This document shows positions 1 to 8,225 of a stretch of 38,409 nt of DNA, piece after piece. The DNA lies in contig JAMXLK010000072.1 of the NCBI GenBank assembly GCA_024281075.1, positions 1-38,409 on the forward strand. Reading direction: 5' to 3'. Position numbers and translations under genes: made by a program. Below the pieces are notes generated by a model, which was not told the origin of the DNA, made no database searches, and worked only from the letters and a program-made list of their open reading frames with translations. Source of the DNA: Vulcanimicrobiia bacterium (GTDB lineage: Bacteria; Vulcanimicrobiota; Vulcanimicrobiia; Vulcanimicrobiales; Vulcanimicrobiaceae). Numbering within the stretch: the first letter of the stretch is position 1; every line of letters begins with the position of its first letter.

Positions 1-268
1 CTGCGCCGGCTCCAGTATCGTTGAACACGATCGCTTCACCACGAAATCCGCGGGCCGGCCGATTGGCGCCGGAGAGCAGCATCGTGCCTTCGAGATCCGC
101 AATCGACGCATACCGGTCTAAGCCCAATCTGATAGTGCTGCGTCTCCCGGTCGCGATCCAATTGCCCGTGAACGATTGCCATTGACCGGGCGCAGCTTCG
201 GAAGCTGGCGCCGCTGCGTGGCTGCACGCGGTGATGAGGGTCAGTCCGACACACGCAATCAAGCGCAT
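1..268 (-). CDS. Putative lipoprotein, 3' end cut by window edge
   Basis: Reading the minus strand from ATG 268-266 gives an open frame of 89 codons that leaves the window without a stop. The N-terminus is a short lipoprotein signal with lipobox I-T-A-C and Cys15, followed by an Ala/Pro-rich linker. The visible mature part starts GQWQSFTGNW and looks beta-rich, but I do not recognise a family. GGGAGG lies about 8 nt upstream of the start. Because it is cut at the edge, its length and C-terminus are unknown. A longer minus-strand frame over the same bases (36-587) has no signal peptide and is probably a shadow. Confidence 0.6.
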   Translation of the reverse strand, partial: MRLIACVGLTLITACSHAAAPASEAAPGQWQSFTGNWIATGRRSTIRLGLDRYASIADLEGTMLLSGANRPARGFRGEAIVFNDTGAGA

Positions 269-478
269 ACCATGAGCCTCCCGGCACGTGGAGACGCCGG
301 CAATTCCAAGGCGTCAACGCGTGCTTATCTCGACTGACTTTCTCTTCCAAGCAGGCGAAGCCCGCTGGCAAGAGCTTGCTCCAAAAAAGCACTCCGAGGG
401 TGCCCGGCAATGCTTTTTGAGCGTTAGCGGCCGATCGGCCGGTGCAACACTGACGTTCGTTTCGAGTAATACGCCTCG

Positions 479-751
479 ATGAAAATTTTGCGGTTGCTCT
501 TCGCCGCGAAGGCGGCGATCTTTCGAACCGTGCCGCTGTTACGCGACGCACGGGTTCCAATCTCTTTGAAGCTGATTGCCGCGGCATTTGCGCTGCTGAT
601 TATATCTCCGGTCGACATCTTCGGCGACGTTCCGGTGCTGGGTGCGCTCGACGACGCGGCCCTTCTGACGCTGCTTTGCATGTGGTTCGTCAGCCGCGCA
701 GCTCGACACGTCGAGCCGGCTCCAGTACTTTCGCTAGCGCGCCTTTCTTAG
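479..751 (+). CDS. YkvA/DUF1232 family small membrane protein
   Basis: This 90-residue protein carries the DUF1232 signature: a basic N-terminus, then a hydrophobic stretch with ISPVDIFGDVPVLGALDDAAL, which matches the family pattern SP-hD-hhPD-hhPhhG-hDD. Two short hydrophobic segments (about residues 28-45 and 57-72) surround the acidic motif. The family is small and membrane-associated; its biochemical role is not established. The gene diverges from the lipoprotein on its left, with about 210 bp between the two starts that presumably hold both promoters. I see no strong Shine-Dalgarno sequence. Confidence 0.8.
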   Translation: MKILRLLFAAKAAIFRTVPLLRDARVPISLKLIAAAFALLIISPVDIFGDVPVLGALDDAALLTLLCMWFVSRAARHVEPAPVLSLARLS

Positions 752-865
752 ACCGCGAACTAATGCACGCGGCTACGGATTTCATAGCCGCTCCGCGCAT
801 CAAAAAATGCTCAAAGGTTGGCGCAGCGCGCCTTTGGGACAAGTGGCTTCCATACGACACGGTGA

Positions 866-2953
866 ATGATCGTCTCTATAATGCACAGAGTCGCTCTTTT
901 TCTTTGCGCGCTGCTGACGGCGCTGACGGTTCCGCTGCCCATGGAGGCGGCGGATGCCGTGCCGCTTCAACCGGCTCATCCGACCCAGATAGATTGGAAC
1001 CTCACGCCCCAGCAGATTACATCGACGTGCACGGCGCAGATCGCGGCGTTTGATGCCGCCGTCAAACGCATCATGGCAACCCAAGGTCCGCGAACGTTCC
1101 AGAATACGCTGCTTCCGCTCGAAAACGCGGAATCCGACTTGAACGATCGCCTGGTCGCTGAAGGTTTCCTCTTCAATATGGCCATCGACAAGCCCGTGCG
1201 CGACGCTTCGGATCGCTGCAACATCGCTCAGAGCGATTACTTCGCGGCCTTCGGCGCGCGGCCGGACGTTTATCGGGCGTTGATGGAGGTCCAGCGCAGC
1301 GGTACTGCGCGGACCGATGCCGACAAGAAGCTTTTAGAGTACTACCTCGTCAGCGCGCGTCAGTCGGGCGCCGGGCTCTCGGCAGCGAAGCGTCAATCGT
1401 TCGTCGCGCTCTCCAACAAGTTGACCGCGCTGGGCAGCAAGTGGGAGGAAACGCTCAATAACGATGCCACCACGCTCAACGTCACGGCGGAACAAGCACA
1501 GAGCTTGCCGCCGGGTTTCGTAAAGGCGATGACCCACAATGCGGACGGCACGTATACCGTTAAAGTGGACGAAAGCACGGTCACTCCGTTTTTGCAAAAC
1601 GAGCACGATGCCGCCGCGCGAAAGGCCTACTACGTCGCCTACAACAATCGTGCGCTGCCCAACGTCGCGGTACTGGAAAACGCGATCCGCGTTCGATATC
1701 AGCTAGCCCGTTTGCTCGGATACGACTCGTGGGCCGCGTATAAGTTAGCCGATCGCATGGCGAAAACGCCGGAACGCGTATTGTCGTTCGAACGTTCGCT
1801 CGATGCCAAGCTTATGCCGCAGGCCAAGCGCGATCTCGCCGGGTTGGCGCAGCTCAAAGCCCAGGATACGGGGAACGCTAATGCCACCATCGATCCGTGG
1901 GACGTCACGTATTACAACAATCAGTTAATCAAGACGAAATATTCCGTCGACAACGAGGAAGTACGGCAATACTTTCCGGTCAACGTCGTCGTCGACCGCA
2001 TCATGAACTTGTACCACAACATTCTTGGTGTGACGTTCGTAAAAGTTCCCAATCCGAAGGCATGGGCGCCGGACGTCATTAGCTACAACGTTTTCGACAC
2101 GAAGAGCGGCAAGTTCATCGGCACGACGTACTTCGATCTCTATCCGCGGCCTGGAAAGTTTTCGCACTTTGCGAACTGGCCGCTGCTGCCCGCGCGCAAG
2201 CTGCCCGACGGAATGTACCGGCCGCCGGTTACCGCCATTTTAGGCAACTGGCCGCGCCCTGCTCCGGGTTCGCCCGCGTTGCTTTCGCACGAAGACGTTA
2301 TCACGTTCTTCCACGAATTCGGGCACAACTTGGCCGCGTTGCTGGGGACGGCACCATACGAAACGCTCAGCGGTGGATTCCGTCAGGATTTCGTTGAGGC
2401 GCCCTCGCAGATGCTGGAAAACTTTATGTGGCAGCCGTCGATCCTCAAGCAAGTCAGTTCCAACGTGACGACCGGCGCACCGCTGCCCGACGACCTGATC
2501 GCAAAAATGGTGGCGGCACGTTACGTGGACGAGGCATACTTTACGACGGGCCAAATCAAGCTCGGCATGGTCGACATGACGTATCACTCGAGCGGACCGA
2601 AGGTCGATACGACGGCCGTGTGGGCTCAAATCTCTTCGCAGTATACGCCGCTCGCGATGGTCCCCGGCACGCATCCGCAAGCGTCGTTCGGTCATCTCTT
2701 CGGCTACGATGCGGGTTACTACAGTTACTTGTGGGCGCTGGTCTACGCGCAAGATATGTTTACCGCGTTTGAGGACGGCGGCTTGGAAAATCCGGCCGTC
2801 GGTCTACGATATCGCCGGACAATTTTGGAGCCGGCGCGCACGTACGAACCCGATACCGAAGTGCGCGAGTTTCTGGGCAGGCCGATGAACACCGATGCCT
2901 TTTACAAGCAATTCGAAACGGCCCCCGATCCGAAAGCCACGCCGAACGGCTGA
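866..2953 (+). CDS. Secreted M3 family zinc oligopeptidase
   Basis: The 695-residue product is the usual size for thimet oligopeptidase/oligopeptidase A relatives. The zinc site is clear: HEFGH at residues 483-487 and the third ligand Glu511 within DFVEAPSQMLENF, the classic M3 pattern. The N-terminus (residues 6-30) is a Sec-type signal peptide ending near AADA, so the enzyme probably acts outside the cytoplasm on short peptides, unlike most M3 enzymes. The start is uncertain: ATG 866 has GGTGA directly before it and ATG 881 (MHRVALFLC) gives a more compact signal peptide; neither has a well-spaced ribosome-binding site. It stands alone, followed by a 48-codon ORF. Confidence 0.93.
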   Translation: MIVSIMHRVALFLCALLTALTVPLPMEAADAVPLQPAHPTQIDWNLTPQQITSTCTAQIAAFDAAVKRIMATQGPRTFQNTLLPLENAESDLNDRLVAEGFLFNMAIDKPVRDASDRCNIAQSDYFAAFGARPDVYRALMEVQRSGTARTDADKKLLEYYLVSARQSGAGLSAAKRQSFVALSNKLTALGSKWEETLNNDATTLNVTAEQAQSLPPGFVKAMTHNADGTYTVKVDESTVTPFLQNEHDAAARKAYYVAYNNRALPNVAVLENAIRVRYQLARLLGYDSWAAYKLADRMAKTPERVLSFERSLDAKLMPQAKRDLAGLAQLKAQDTGNANATIDPWDVTYYNNQLIKTKYSVDNEEVRQYFPVNVVVDRIMNLYHNILGVTFVKVPNPKAWAPDVISYNVFDTKSGKFIGTTYFDLYPRPGKFSHFANWPLLPARKLPDGMYRPPVTAILGNWPRPAPGSPALLSHEDVITFFHEFGHNLAALLGTAPYETLSGGFRQDFVEAPSQMLENFMWQPSILKQVSSNVTTGAPLPDDLIAKMVAARYVDEAYFTTGQIKLGMVDMTYHSSGPKVDTTAVWAQISSQYTPLAMVPGTHPQASFGHLFGYDAGYYSYLWALVYAQDMFTAFEDGGLENPAVGLRYRRTILEPARTYEPDTEVREFLGRPMNTDAFYKQFETAPDPKATPNG

Positions 2954-3019
2954 CCTCGCACGACCCGTTTGTGCGATCCGGGTATATACCAGGGAAGTCA
3001 GTTATCAGGAGGCCGAATC

Positions 3020-3166
3020 GTGTCAGCACCCGTTCCTGCGCCCGACGACCCAACGCCGATCGATCCAGTAGAGAATCCGCCGCTCGATGCGCCCGGTGAC
3101 GACGAGATGAGTGAACGCGATTCATCACAGGAAGGGCCGTGGCGGCCAGGGGAGCCGCTTCCGTGA
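3020..3166 (+). CDS. Small proline-rich acidic protein (48 aa)
   Basis: GTG 3020 lies 7 nt after a perfect AGGAGG (3007-3012), which fixes the start; an in-frame extension upstream to 2969 is less likely. The 48 residues are rich in Pro, Asp and Glu (PAPDDPTPIDPVENPPLD) and end GPWRPGEPLP. There is no signal peptide, membrane segment or cysteine, so the product is probably disordered and cytoplasmic. I do not recognise a family. It is 66 bp after the M3 peptidase gene and convergent with the stress protein gene to its right. Confidence 0.6.
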   Translation: MSAPVPAPDDPTPIDPVENPPLDAPGDDEMSERDSSQEGPWRPGEPLP

Positions 3167-3248
3167 ACCTTGAGCCGCATTGCCCGCTACCGGCACCGCC
3201 GATATCGAGCAACACGGCTCAGATCATTCGGCTAAGAGAAGAGCGGGT

Positions 3249-3815
3249 TTAAGACCGCCCGGGGCGTATCTCGCCCGCGTAGTCCACATCGCGGTCGGCA
3301 TTGCTATAGGCCGTGTCGCCGGACGCGAGTGCCTTGCGCACCTTTTCCCGATGTTCTTTCGTTTTAGGACGGACTGCGACGAGAATTCCGCCCTCACGCA
3401 AACCTTTCTCGTACTCCTTGGCGCGCTTCTCGCCAATCCCAACGCCGATCAGCCCGCCAACAATGCCGCCTCCCGCTGCGCCGGCTCCTAGCCCGGCTAA
3501 AGCCGCTGCCAAAGGGCCGACGACGAGTGGCGTCGCGAGTCCACCCGTACCGGCAATGGCGGCGACACTTCCCGTAGCGGTAAGGCCCGCAACGATCGCG
3601 CCCAACACGCCTCCCACCGTGGCGCCGGCGGCCATACCTTCGCTGCCTTTTGCCTTGACGGTGGCGGAGAATGCTTTTTCGCGCGTTTTATCGTCCATCA
3701 TCACGCTGATGTCGTCGCGACCGTAGCCGAGTTCGTGCAAACGGTCAACCGCCGCGCTGGCCGGTTCACGGTCGAAGTAAATCTCTGATTCAAATGCGTC
3801 GTCCGTATCGTACAT
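3249..3815 (-). CDS. YflT-like general stress protein with glycine-zipper segment
   Basis: From ATG 3815 the product has 188 residues; GAGGACTT just upstream supports this start over the longer frame to 3914. Residues 1-50 resemble the heat-induced stress protein YflT domain (FDREPASAAVDRLHELGY followed by DDISVMM). The middle (about 62-130) is a long Gly/Ala-rich hydrophobic stretch with GxxxG repeats typical of glycine-zipper membrane insertion. The C-terminus is charged, GILVAVRPK included, as in related putative membrane stress proteins. It diverges from the YXWGXW gene across 111 bp. Confidence 0.75.
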   Translation of the reverse strand: MYDTDDAFESEIYFDREPASAAVDRLHELGYGRDDISVMMDDKTREKAFSATVKAKGSEGMAAGATVGGVLGAIVAGLTATGSVAAIAGTGGLATPLVVGPLAAALAGLGAGAAGGGIVGGLIGVGIGEKRAKEYEKGLREGGILVAVRPKTKEHREKVRKALASGDTAYSNADRDVDYAGEIRPGRS

Positions 3816-3875
3816 AAGTCCTCGCTTTCCGGCGCTTTCTACCCCTCGCGTTGAATAATCAAAACAAACGGGGTG

Positions 3876-3881
3876 TATACT
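3876..3881 (+). promoter_or_regulatory. Candidate -10 box for the YXWGXW gene
   Basis: TATACT at 3876-3881 in the 111-bp divergent region is the best promoter match ahead of the gene starting at 3927. A TTGAAT at 3851-3856 is a possible -35, but the 19-bp spacing is long. Confidence 0.35.
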
Positions 3882-3926
3882 GGCAGAACGATCGCAAGTG
3901 TGTCCGTGAAGCAAAGGAGGGCGCGC

Positions 3927-5021
3927 ATGAAAGCCTACGGATCGATTTCCACGATACTGATTTCAGCGCTAATTTTACTGATTGCGCTTGCGGCGCGGCC
4001 GCTGTCGTCGAGCGCGCAGTATACCCCGTGCGAGAATACAAGTTCGAGCGCGAGCCCAACGGTGAATATGCCCCCGCCTGCGCTTCCGACGTATGAGCAG
4101 CCGCCCGCTCCCGCACCAAACTATCAGTGGACCCCCGGCTATTGGGGATACGGCAACTACGGCTACTACTGGGTTCCCGGCGCGTGGGTAGCTGCGCCCG
4201 CCGTAGGCCTTTATTGGACGCCGGGTTACTGGAGTTACGCGCCGACCGGATATGTGTGGATCGCAGGTTACTGGGGCCCCAGCGTCGGGTTCTATGGCGG
4301 CATCAATTACGGTTACGGCTACTACGGCGCCGGCTTTGTCGGCGGTTTTTGGTCGGGGAGCACCTTCAACTACAACGTCGCCGTCACGAACGTCAATAAA
4401 ACCGTCATCCATAACGTGTACTCGAATAGAGGAACGATCAGCGGGCACACCGTGACCCACAGCCGCGTCAGCTTTAACGGCGGCCACGGCGGAATATCCG
4501 CAAAACCAACGAGCGGACAACTTTCTGCCGCGCGCGCAAGGCGTTCTGGAGCGACTCCTGCGCAGATGCGGCACGTCGCAAACGCGCGCGCCAATAGCAA
4601 CAACCTCGTCGCATTTAATCACGGTAAGCCGGCAGCCGCGACAAGACACGGAACGAGTGGTACCGTACGCGGTCACGCTGCCGTCAGTCACGCTGCCTTC
4701 AGTCACGCGCACGTCGCGAGCCATGGAACGCTTAGCAGCGGATCGCATTGGTCACACCAATCGTCGAGCGGCTTTCGCGGTTCGCGCAGCGGTTTCTCGA
4801 GTGGATATCGCGGGTCGTCCCGCGGCTTCCGCGGTTACCAAGGCGCTTTCCGTGGTTACCAAGGCGCTTTCCGTGGTTACCAAGGCGGCTTCCGCAGCTA
4901 TCAGGGCAGCTTTCGAGGCTATGCCGGCGGATTCCACGGATACGCTGGTGGATTCCGAGGTTCGCCGGGTGGATTCCGAGGTTCGCCGGGTGGATTCCGC
5001 GGAGGCGGTCGTCCACGGTGA
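3927..5021 (+). CDS. YXWGXW (WxxGxW) repeat secreted protein with Gly/aromatic tandem repeats
   Basis: ATG 3927 follows AAGGAGG at 7 nt and gives 364 residues. The N-terminus is a Sec signal peptide (about residues 1-30). Residues 68-116 hold four W-x-x-G-x-W motifs (WTPGYW, WVPGAW, WTPGYW, WIAGYW), the hallmark of the YXWGXW repeat family, embedded in a Tyr/Gly/Trp-rich region. A Ser/Ala/His-rich linker follows, and the C-terminus (303-358) is a run of eight heptapeptides of the type G-Y-Q-G-A-F-R. The composition suggests a cell-surface or extracellular structural protein; the family's function is unknown. Confidence 0.85.
   Translation: MKAYGSISTILISALILLIALAARPLSSSAQYTPCENTSSSASPTVNMPPPALPTYEQPPAPAPNYQWTPGYWGYGNYGYYWVPGAWVAAPAVGLYWTPGYWSYAPTGYVWIAGYWGPSVGFYGGINYGYGYYGAGFVGGFWSGSTFNYNVAVTNVNKTVIHNVYSNRGTISGHTVTHSRVSFNGGHGGISAKPTSGQLSAARARRSGATPAQMRHVANARANSNNLVAFNHGKPAAATRHGTSGTVRGHAAVSHAAFSHAHVASHGTLSSGSHWSHQSSSGFRGSRSGFSSGYRGSSRGFRGYQGAFRGYQGAFRGYQGGFRSYQGSFRGYAGGFHGYAGGFRGSPGGFRGSPGGFRGGGRPR
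4833..5000 (+). repeat. 21-bp coding tandem repeat, about eight units
   Basis: Eight in-frame 21-bp units encode GYQGAFR-type heptads. Units 1 and 2 are nearly identical in DNA, as are units 7 and 8, while middle units diverge, which points to recent duplication by slippage. The region could vary in copy number between strains. Confidence 0.85.
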
Positions 5022-5059
5022 ATTCGTCGGGTCTCCTTAAGGGCGCAGCGAGAAAGTAG

Positions 5060-5215
5060 TTAATCCGGCTCCGATTCTTGTGGCGTGACTGCGCCTTCGG
5101 GCGTTGGCAAGCCGACGGTCTTAGCGGACCGAAGTTGCTGGGTTATTGACTTTTTGGTGACCGCTTTCGCGTCGCTCAGAAGCTCCGCGACGGCTGACGG
5201 CTCCTTGCTTTTCAT
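5060..5215 (-). CDS. Small hydrophilic ORF (51 aa) directly downstream of kup
   Basis: ATG 5215 to TAA 5060 encodes 51 residues beginning MKSKEPSAVAELLSDAK and ending in an acidic tail (PQESEPD). The start is 17 bp after the kup stop on the same strand, with a weak AGGA 8 nt upstream, so it is probably translated from the kup transcript if at all. Residues 6-32 could form a basic amphipathic helix. There is no signal or membrane segment and I know no homologue. Codon use resembles its neighbours, but the ORF is short and may be chance. Confidence 0.45.
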   Translation of the reverse strand: MKSKEPSAVAELLSDAKAVTKKSITQQLRSAKTVGLPTPEGAVTPQESEPD

Positions 5216-5232
5216 ATGACGATCCTACCCAA

Positions 5233-7125
5233 TCACATCGGTACTTCCACGCCCAGCTTAGCATGGGCGTCGGCCGGTATGCCGAGACTGTCGGTTACCG
5301 AGCGAGCATTTCGCTTCAACAACACGAACAGATTCCGGCGCCACGCATGCCACAAGTCGCATTTCATCGGCACGATCTGCGGGTCGGCGCTGTAGTACGT
5401 TACATCGTCTCCGCCTATGTGGAGGCCCCAAGCGGCGCAATCGCGCGCGACGCGGTGGATGTCGAGCTTTTCCATAAAACCGAATCGGGCCGTGACGCGG
5501 AATAACCCTTCGGAGAGCGATTCGACCTCAACCCGGGATGGTTCTGGTACGTAAGGATCGTTGGCGGGTATGAGCGTCAGCAGCACGATTCTTCCATCGA
5601 TGCTATGCGTGCGCGCCAACTGGTGACGCAAAACGAATGGAACTCCCTCGGGATCCGGCGTGAGGAAAACGGCCGTTCCGTGCAACGGAACGCGCAGACG
5701 TCCTTTGACTTCCCTTAGAAAGTCTTCGACTGGTTGAGATTGGTCGACTTGACTCTGCGCGATTCGCCGCCGTCCGGTGCGCCATGTGCTTGCGATCATG
5801 AAGACGATTCCGCTAACGACCAGTGGAATCCAGCCGCCTTCCAATATCTTCGGCAGATTTCCCAGCACGAAAAGCATTTCGAGGACGATAAACGGCACGC
5901 TGGCGCAGAGTGTCGCTAGTACGCTCCATCCCAACTTTCCGCGCACGACCTCGAAATAGGCGATCGACGTCACCACCATAGTGACCGCAACCGCCAAACC
6001 GTAGGCATTCGCGAGTCGCGCAGAACTGTGGAAGCCGATCACGAGCCCGATGCAGATCACGGCGAGGAGGCGGTTCACGAAAGGTACGTAGATTTGGCCG
6101 CGGTGCGCGATCGACGTATAGATCACGCGCACGCGTGGGACGAATCCAAGGCTAATCGCTTGTTTCGTCAACGTAAATACGCCGGAGATGAGAGCTTGGG
6201 ATGCAATGATCGTCGCGACGGTGGCCAACACGACGACCGGGTAGAGGACCAAAGGCGGCGTGAGCCGGTAAAACGGGTTGTCCAGTGTGCGCGGATCGGC
6301 AAGCACGACTGCGCCCTGTCCCGCATAGTTGAGTGCCAGGGCCGGGAAAACGACGAACGTCCAGGCCACCGCAATGGGGCTGCGCCCAAAATGCGACATG
6401 TCGGCATAGAGCGCTTCCACCCCCGACACGCAAAGCACGATCGCGCCGAAGATTGCAATGCCGGCGAATCCATGATGTGCAAAAAAGCGGACGATGTGGT
6501 ACGGATCGATCGACCACAGCACGGCGGGGTCGCGAGCAATACCGAAAAGACCGAGTATCGCAATCATCCCGAACCATAGAAGCATGACCGGGCCAAAAAT
6601 AGAGCCGATGCGCTGAGTGCCCCGGCTTTGCAGCGCGAACAGCCCCAGCAAAATAGCGATTGCAATCGGCACGATAAACGGCCGGGCATCGGGCGTTGCG
6701 ACTTCGAGTCCTTCAACTGATGACAGGACCGATACCGCGGGCGTAATGACTCCGTCGCCGAACAGCATTCCGGCGCCCAGAATCACGAGAAACGTCAGCC
6801 AGGTCGCCTTCGGCAGAATGCCGCGTTTTACGGGCGGCAACACGAAGGCGAGCAGTGCCAAGATGCCGCCTTCGCCATCGTGGGCCACCCTCATGATCAT
6901 GCCGATGTATCGGACGAATACGATCAAAATCAGCGACCAAAAAATCAAGCTGACAATTCCCAGCACGTTTTCATGAGTTGGCGAAATTTTCAGCAGGCTG
7001 ACAAAGCACTGTCGAAACGCATACAGTGGACTCGTGCCAATATCGCCGAAGACGATTCCGAGTGCCGCGAGGGCCAGCGCGGCGCGCACGGCGCTCCGAT
7101 TCGCGACTCCAGCGGCCGTATCCAT
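5233..7125 (-). CDS. kup: Kup family potassium uptake transporter
   Basis: From ATG 7125 the product is 630 residues, the family's usual size. The signature GDIGTSPLYAF is at residues 27-37, followed by GEGGILALLAFVLP, a conserved GVEALYADMSHFGRSPI and a GQGAVVL stretch, all matching Kup/HAK/KUP transporters. About twelve membrane segments are followed by a cytoplasmic domain with VPLHGTAVFLTPDPEGVPF and a short conserved tail. It imports potassium, probably with protons. The frame is open to a GTG at 7302, but the extra 59 residues do not look like Kup and overlap a foldable leader, so I prefer ATG 7125 although its ribosome-binding site is weak. Confidence 0.95.
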   Translation of the reverse strand: MDTAAGVANRSAVRAALALAALGIVFGDIGTSPLYAFRQCFVSLLKISPTHENVLGIVSLIFWSLILIVFVRYIGMIMRVAHDGEGGILALLAFVLPPVKRGILPKATWLTFLVILGAGMLFGDGVITPAVSVLSSVEGLEVATPDARPFIVPIAIAILLGLFALQSRGTQRIGSIFGPVMLLWFGMIAILGLFGIARDPAVLWSIDPYHIVRFFAHHGFAGIAIFGAIVLCVSGVEALYADMSHFGRSPIAVAWTFVVFPALALNYAGQGAVVLADPRTLDNPFYRLTPPLVLYPVVVLATVATIIASQALISGVFTLTKQAISLGFVPRVRVIYTSIAHRGQIYVPFVNRLLAVICIGLVIGFHSSARLANAYGLAVAVTMVVTSIAYFEVVRGKLGWSVLATLCASVPFIVLEMLFVLGNLPKILEGGWIPLVVSGIVFMIASTWRTGRRRIAQSQVDQSQPVEDFLREVKGRLRVPLHGTAVFLTPDPEGVPFVLRHQLARTHSIDGRIVLLTLIPANDPYVPEPSRVEVESLSEGLFRVTARFGFMEKLDIHRVARDCAAWGLHIGGDDVTYYSADPQIVPMKCDLWHAWRRNLFVLLKRNARSVTDSLGIPADAHAKLGVEVPM

Positions 7126-7241
7126 AAATCGGCAATACCCCCGTAGCGCCCGGTTTTTATCTCCGTTTATCCATGAAGGTTGCATTAGAAACCGCAAGAA
7201 GACGATGAGATTACGTGGGCGCTCCGGGTAAGCCGAAGCAG

Positions 7242-7304
7242 GAGTGTTCGCCGCACAAATAGCGTTGGAGCTAGGTCGGAGGAAATCGACCTCGACGGAC
7301 ACTC
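7242..7304 (-). promoter_or_regulatory. Structured 5' leader candidate of kup
   Basis: On the minus strand GAGTGT (7304-7299) can pair with ACACTC (7247-7242), enclosing a second hairpin AGGTCG/CGACCT (7292-7287 with 7278-7273). This lies 117-179 nt upstream of the chosen kup start. Known kup genes are sometimes controlled by c-di-AMP riboswitches, but I do not see that consensus here. Confidence 0.3.
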
Positions 7305-7368
7305 TTTTGGCGGCGCGACGCCTTTAGCCGCAGGCTACGTTTCTTAGTCAGCGTAACAGAAATCAGTC

Positions 7369-8157
7369 ATGTGGCAATCGGTTTCTAAGGCCATCGGCGC
7401 GCTGACTGTTGGAGGCGACGCTGCGCGGCAATACGACATTGCCGCCGAGCGGATACAAAGCGCGCTTTTGAACGTGAACCTTCCGAAGCTTGACGGACTA
7501 GATCTCGGCGTTCATGCCGAGCCGGCGCGTCTCGTCGGCGGGGACTACATCGATGTATTCGCCCGCGATCGGCACCTGCTTTTCGGTTTAGGTGACGCGT
7601 CGGGCAAGTCGCTGGGCGCGGCCATCAACGCACTCATGCTTCGTTACCTGCTTCGGGGATTGATTCAAGTGCTCGGTCACGATCAGCTGGCTGCGATCGC
7701 AAGACACGTCAACCAGGTCGTTTGCGAAGACTTCGATGACACCGATTACTTCATAACGCTTGCGGTCGGTACCGTACACGTTGAGTCTGGGCGCCTGAAC
7801 ATCGTCAATGCCGGCCACGAACCCCCACTGATCTTGCGAAACGGCGCTTCGGGCGTCGAGGTTTTGGGCCGGCATGGCATCGTGCTCGGGGTCGACCCGA
7901 ACGCTCGCTACGAACCCCAGGAGACGACGCTGCACAACGGCGACCGGGCCGTCATTTATACCGACGGCCTGACGGAGGCTTCAAATGAGTCAGGCGAGTT
8001 GTTCACCGCCGAACGTCTGAAAGAAACGTTTCTCGAACATCGTTATCTGGACGCGCAAGAATTGGCAGACGCCCTGTTCGACGCCGTAAAGACCTATGCG
8101 GGCGATAACATGCGCGACGACGCTACGATCCTAGTCATCCGCTCCGTCGGATCTTGA
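7369..8157 (+). CDS. SpoIIE/RsbU-type PP2C serine phosphatase
   Basis: The 262-residue protein is almost entirely a PPM-type phosphatase domain of the SpoIIE/RsbU group. Metal-binding motifs are present: GGDYID (57-62), GDASGK (75-80), NAGHEPP (148-154), YTDGLTEASN (197-206) and the closing DD (250-251). There is no receiver, PAS, GAF or membrane domain, so its input signal must come from elsewhere. Such enzymes usually dephosphorylate anti-sigma-factor antagonists (STAS proteins) in partner-switching stress pathways; no such partner is in the window. It diverges from kup. No clear ribosome-binding site precedes the ATG. Confidence 0.9.
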   Translation: MWQSVSKAIGALTVGGDAARQYDIAAERIQSALLNVNLPKLDGLDLGVHAEPARLVGGDYIDVFARDRHLLFGLGDASGKSLGAAINALMLRYLLRGLIQVLGHDQLAAIARHVNQVVCEDFDDTDYFITLAVGTVHVESGRLNIVNAGHEPPLILRNGASGVEVLGRHGIVLGVDPNARYEPQETTLHNGDRAVIYTDGLTEASNESGELFTAERLKETFLEHRYLDAQELADALFDAVKTYAGDNMRDDATILVIRSVGS

Positions 8158-8174
8158 GTTTTGCCGGTTTAGCA

Positions 8175-8206
8175 AGAACCGGGCGAATAGCGATTCGCCC
8201 GGTTCT
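8175..8206. terminator. Perfect 14-bp hairpin, bidirectional terminator
   Basis: AGAACCGGGCGAAT (8175-8188) pairs perfectly with 8193-8206 around a 4-nt loop. It sits between the convergent phosphatase and lipoprotein genes and has T-rich flanks on both sides, so it probably ends both transcripts. Confidence 0.85.
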
Positions 8207-8225
8207 CGTTGTCTGACGTAGTTAA

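Noticed and set aside
288-482. 64-codon plus-strand frame before the DUF1232 gene
   Set aside because: No ribosome-binding site or recognisable domain; lies in the divergent control region.
36-587. Minus-strand 183-codon frame over the left edge
   Set aside because: No signal or domain; it overlaps the better-supported lipoprotein frame (1-268) and the DUF1232 gene.
877-882. TATAAT with a possible -35 (ACGACA, 854-859) at the M3 peptidase start
   Set aside because: Transcription would begin after both plausible start codons and remove the signal peptide, so it is probably incidental.
7126-7302. N-terminal extension of Kup from GTG 7302
   Set aside because: The extra 59 residues do not resemble Kup, and 630 residues from ATG 7125 is the family norm.
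7126-7368. c-di-AMP (ydaO) riboswitch upstream of kup
   Set aside because: The characteristic conserved segments are not visible; only generic helices are seen.
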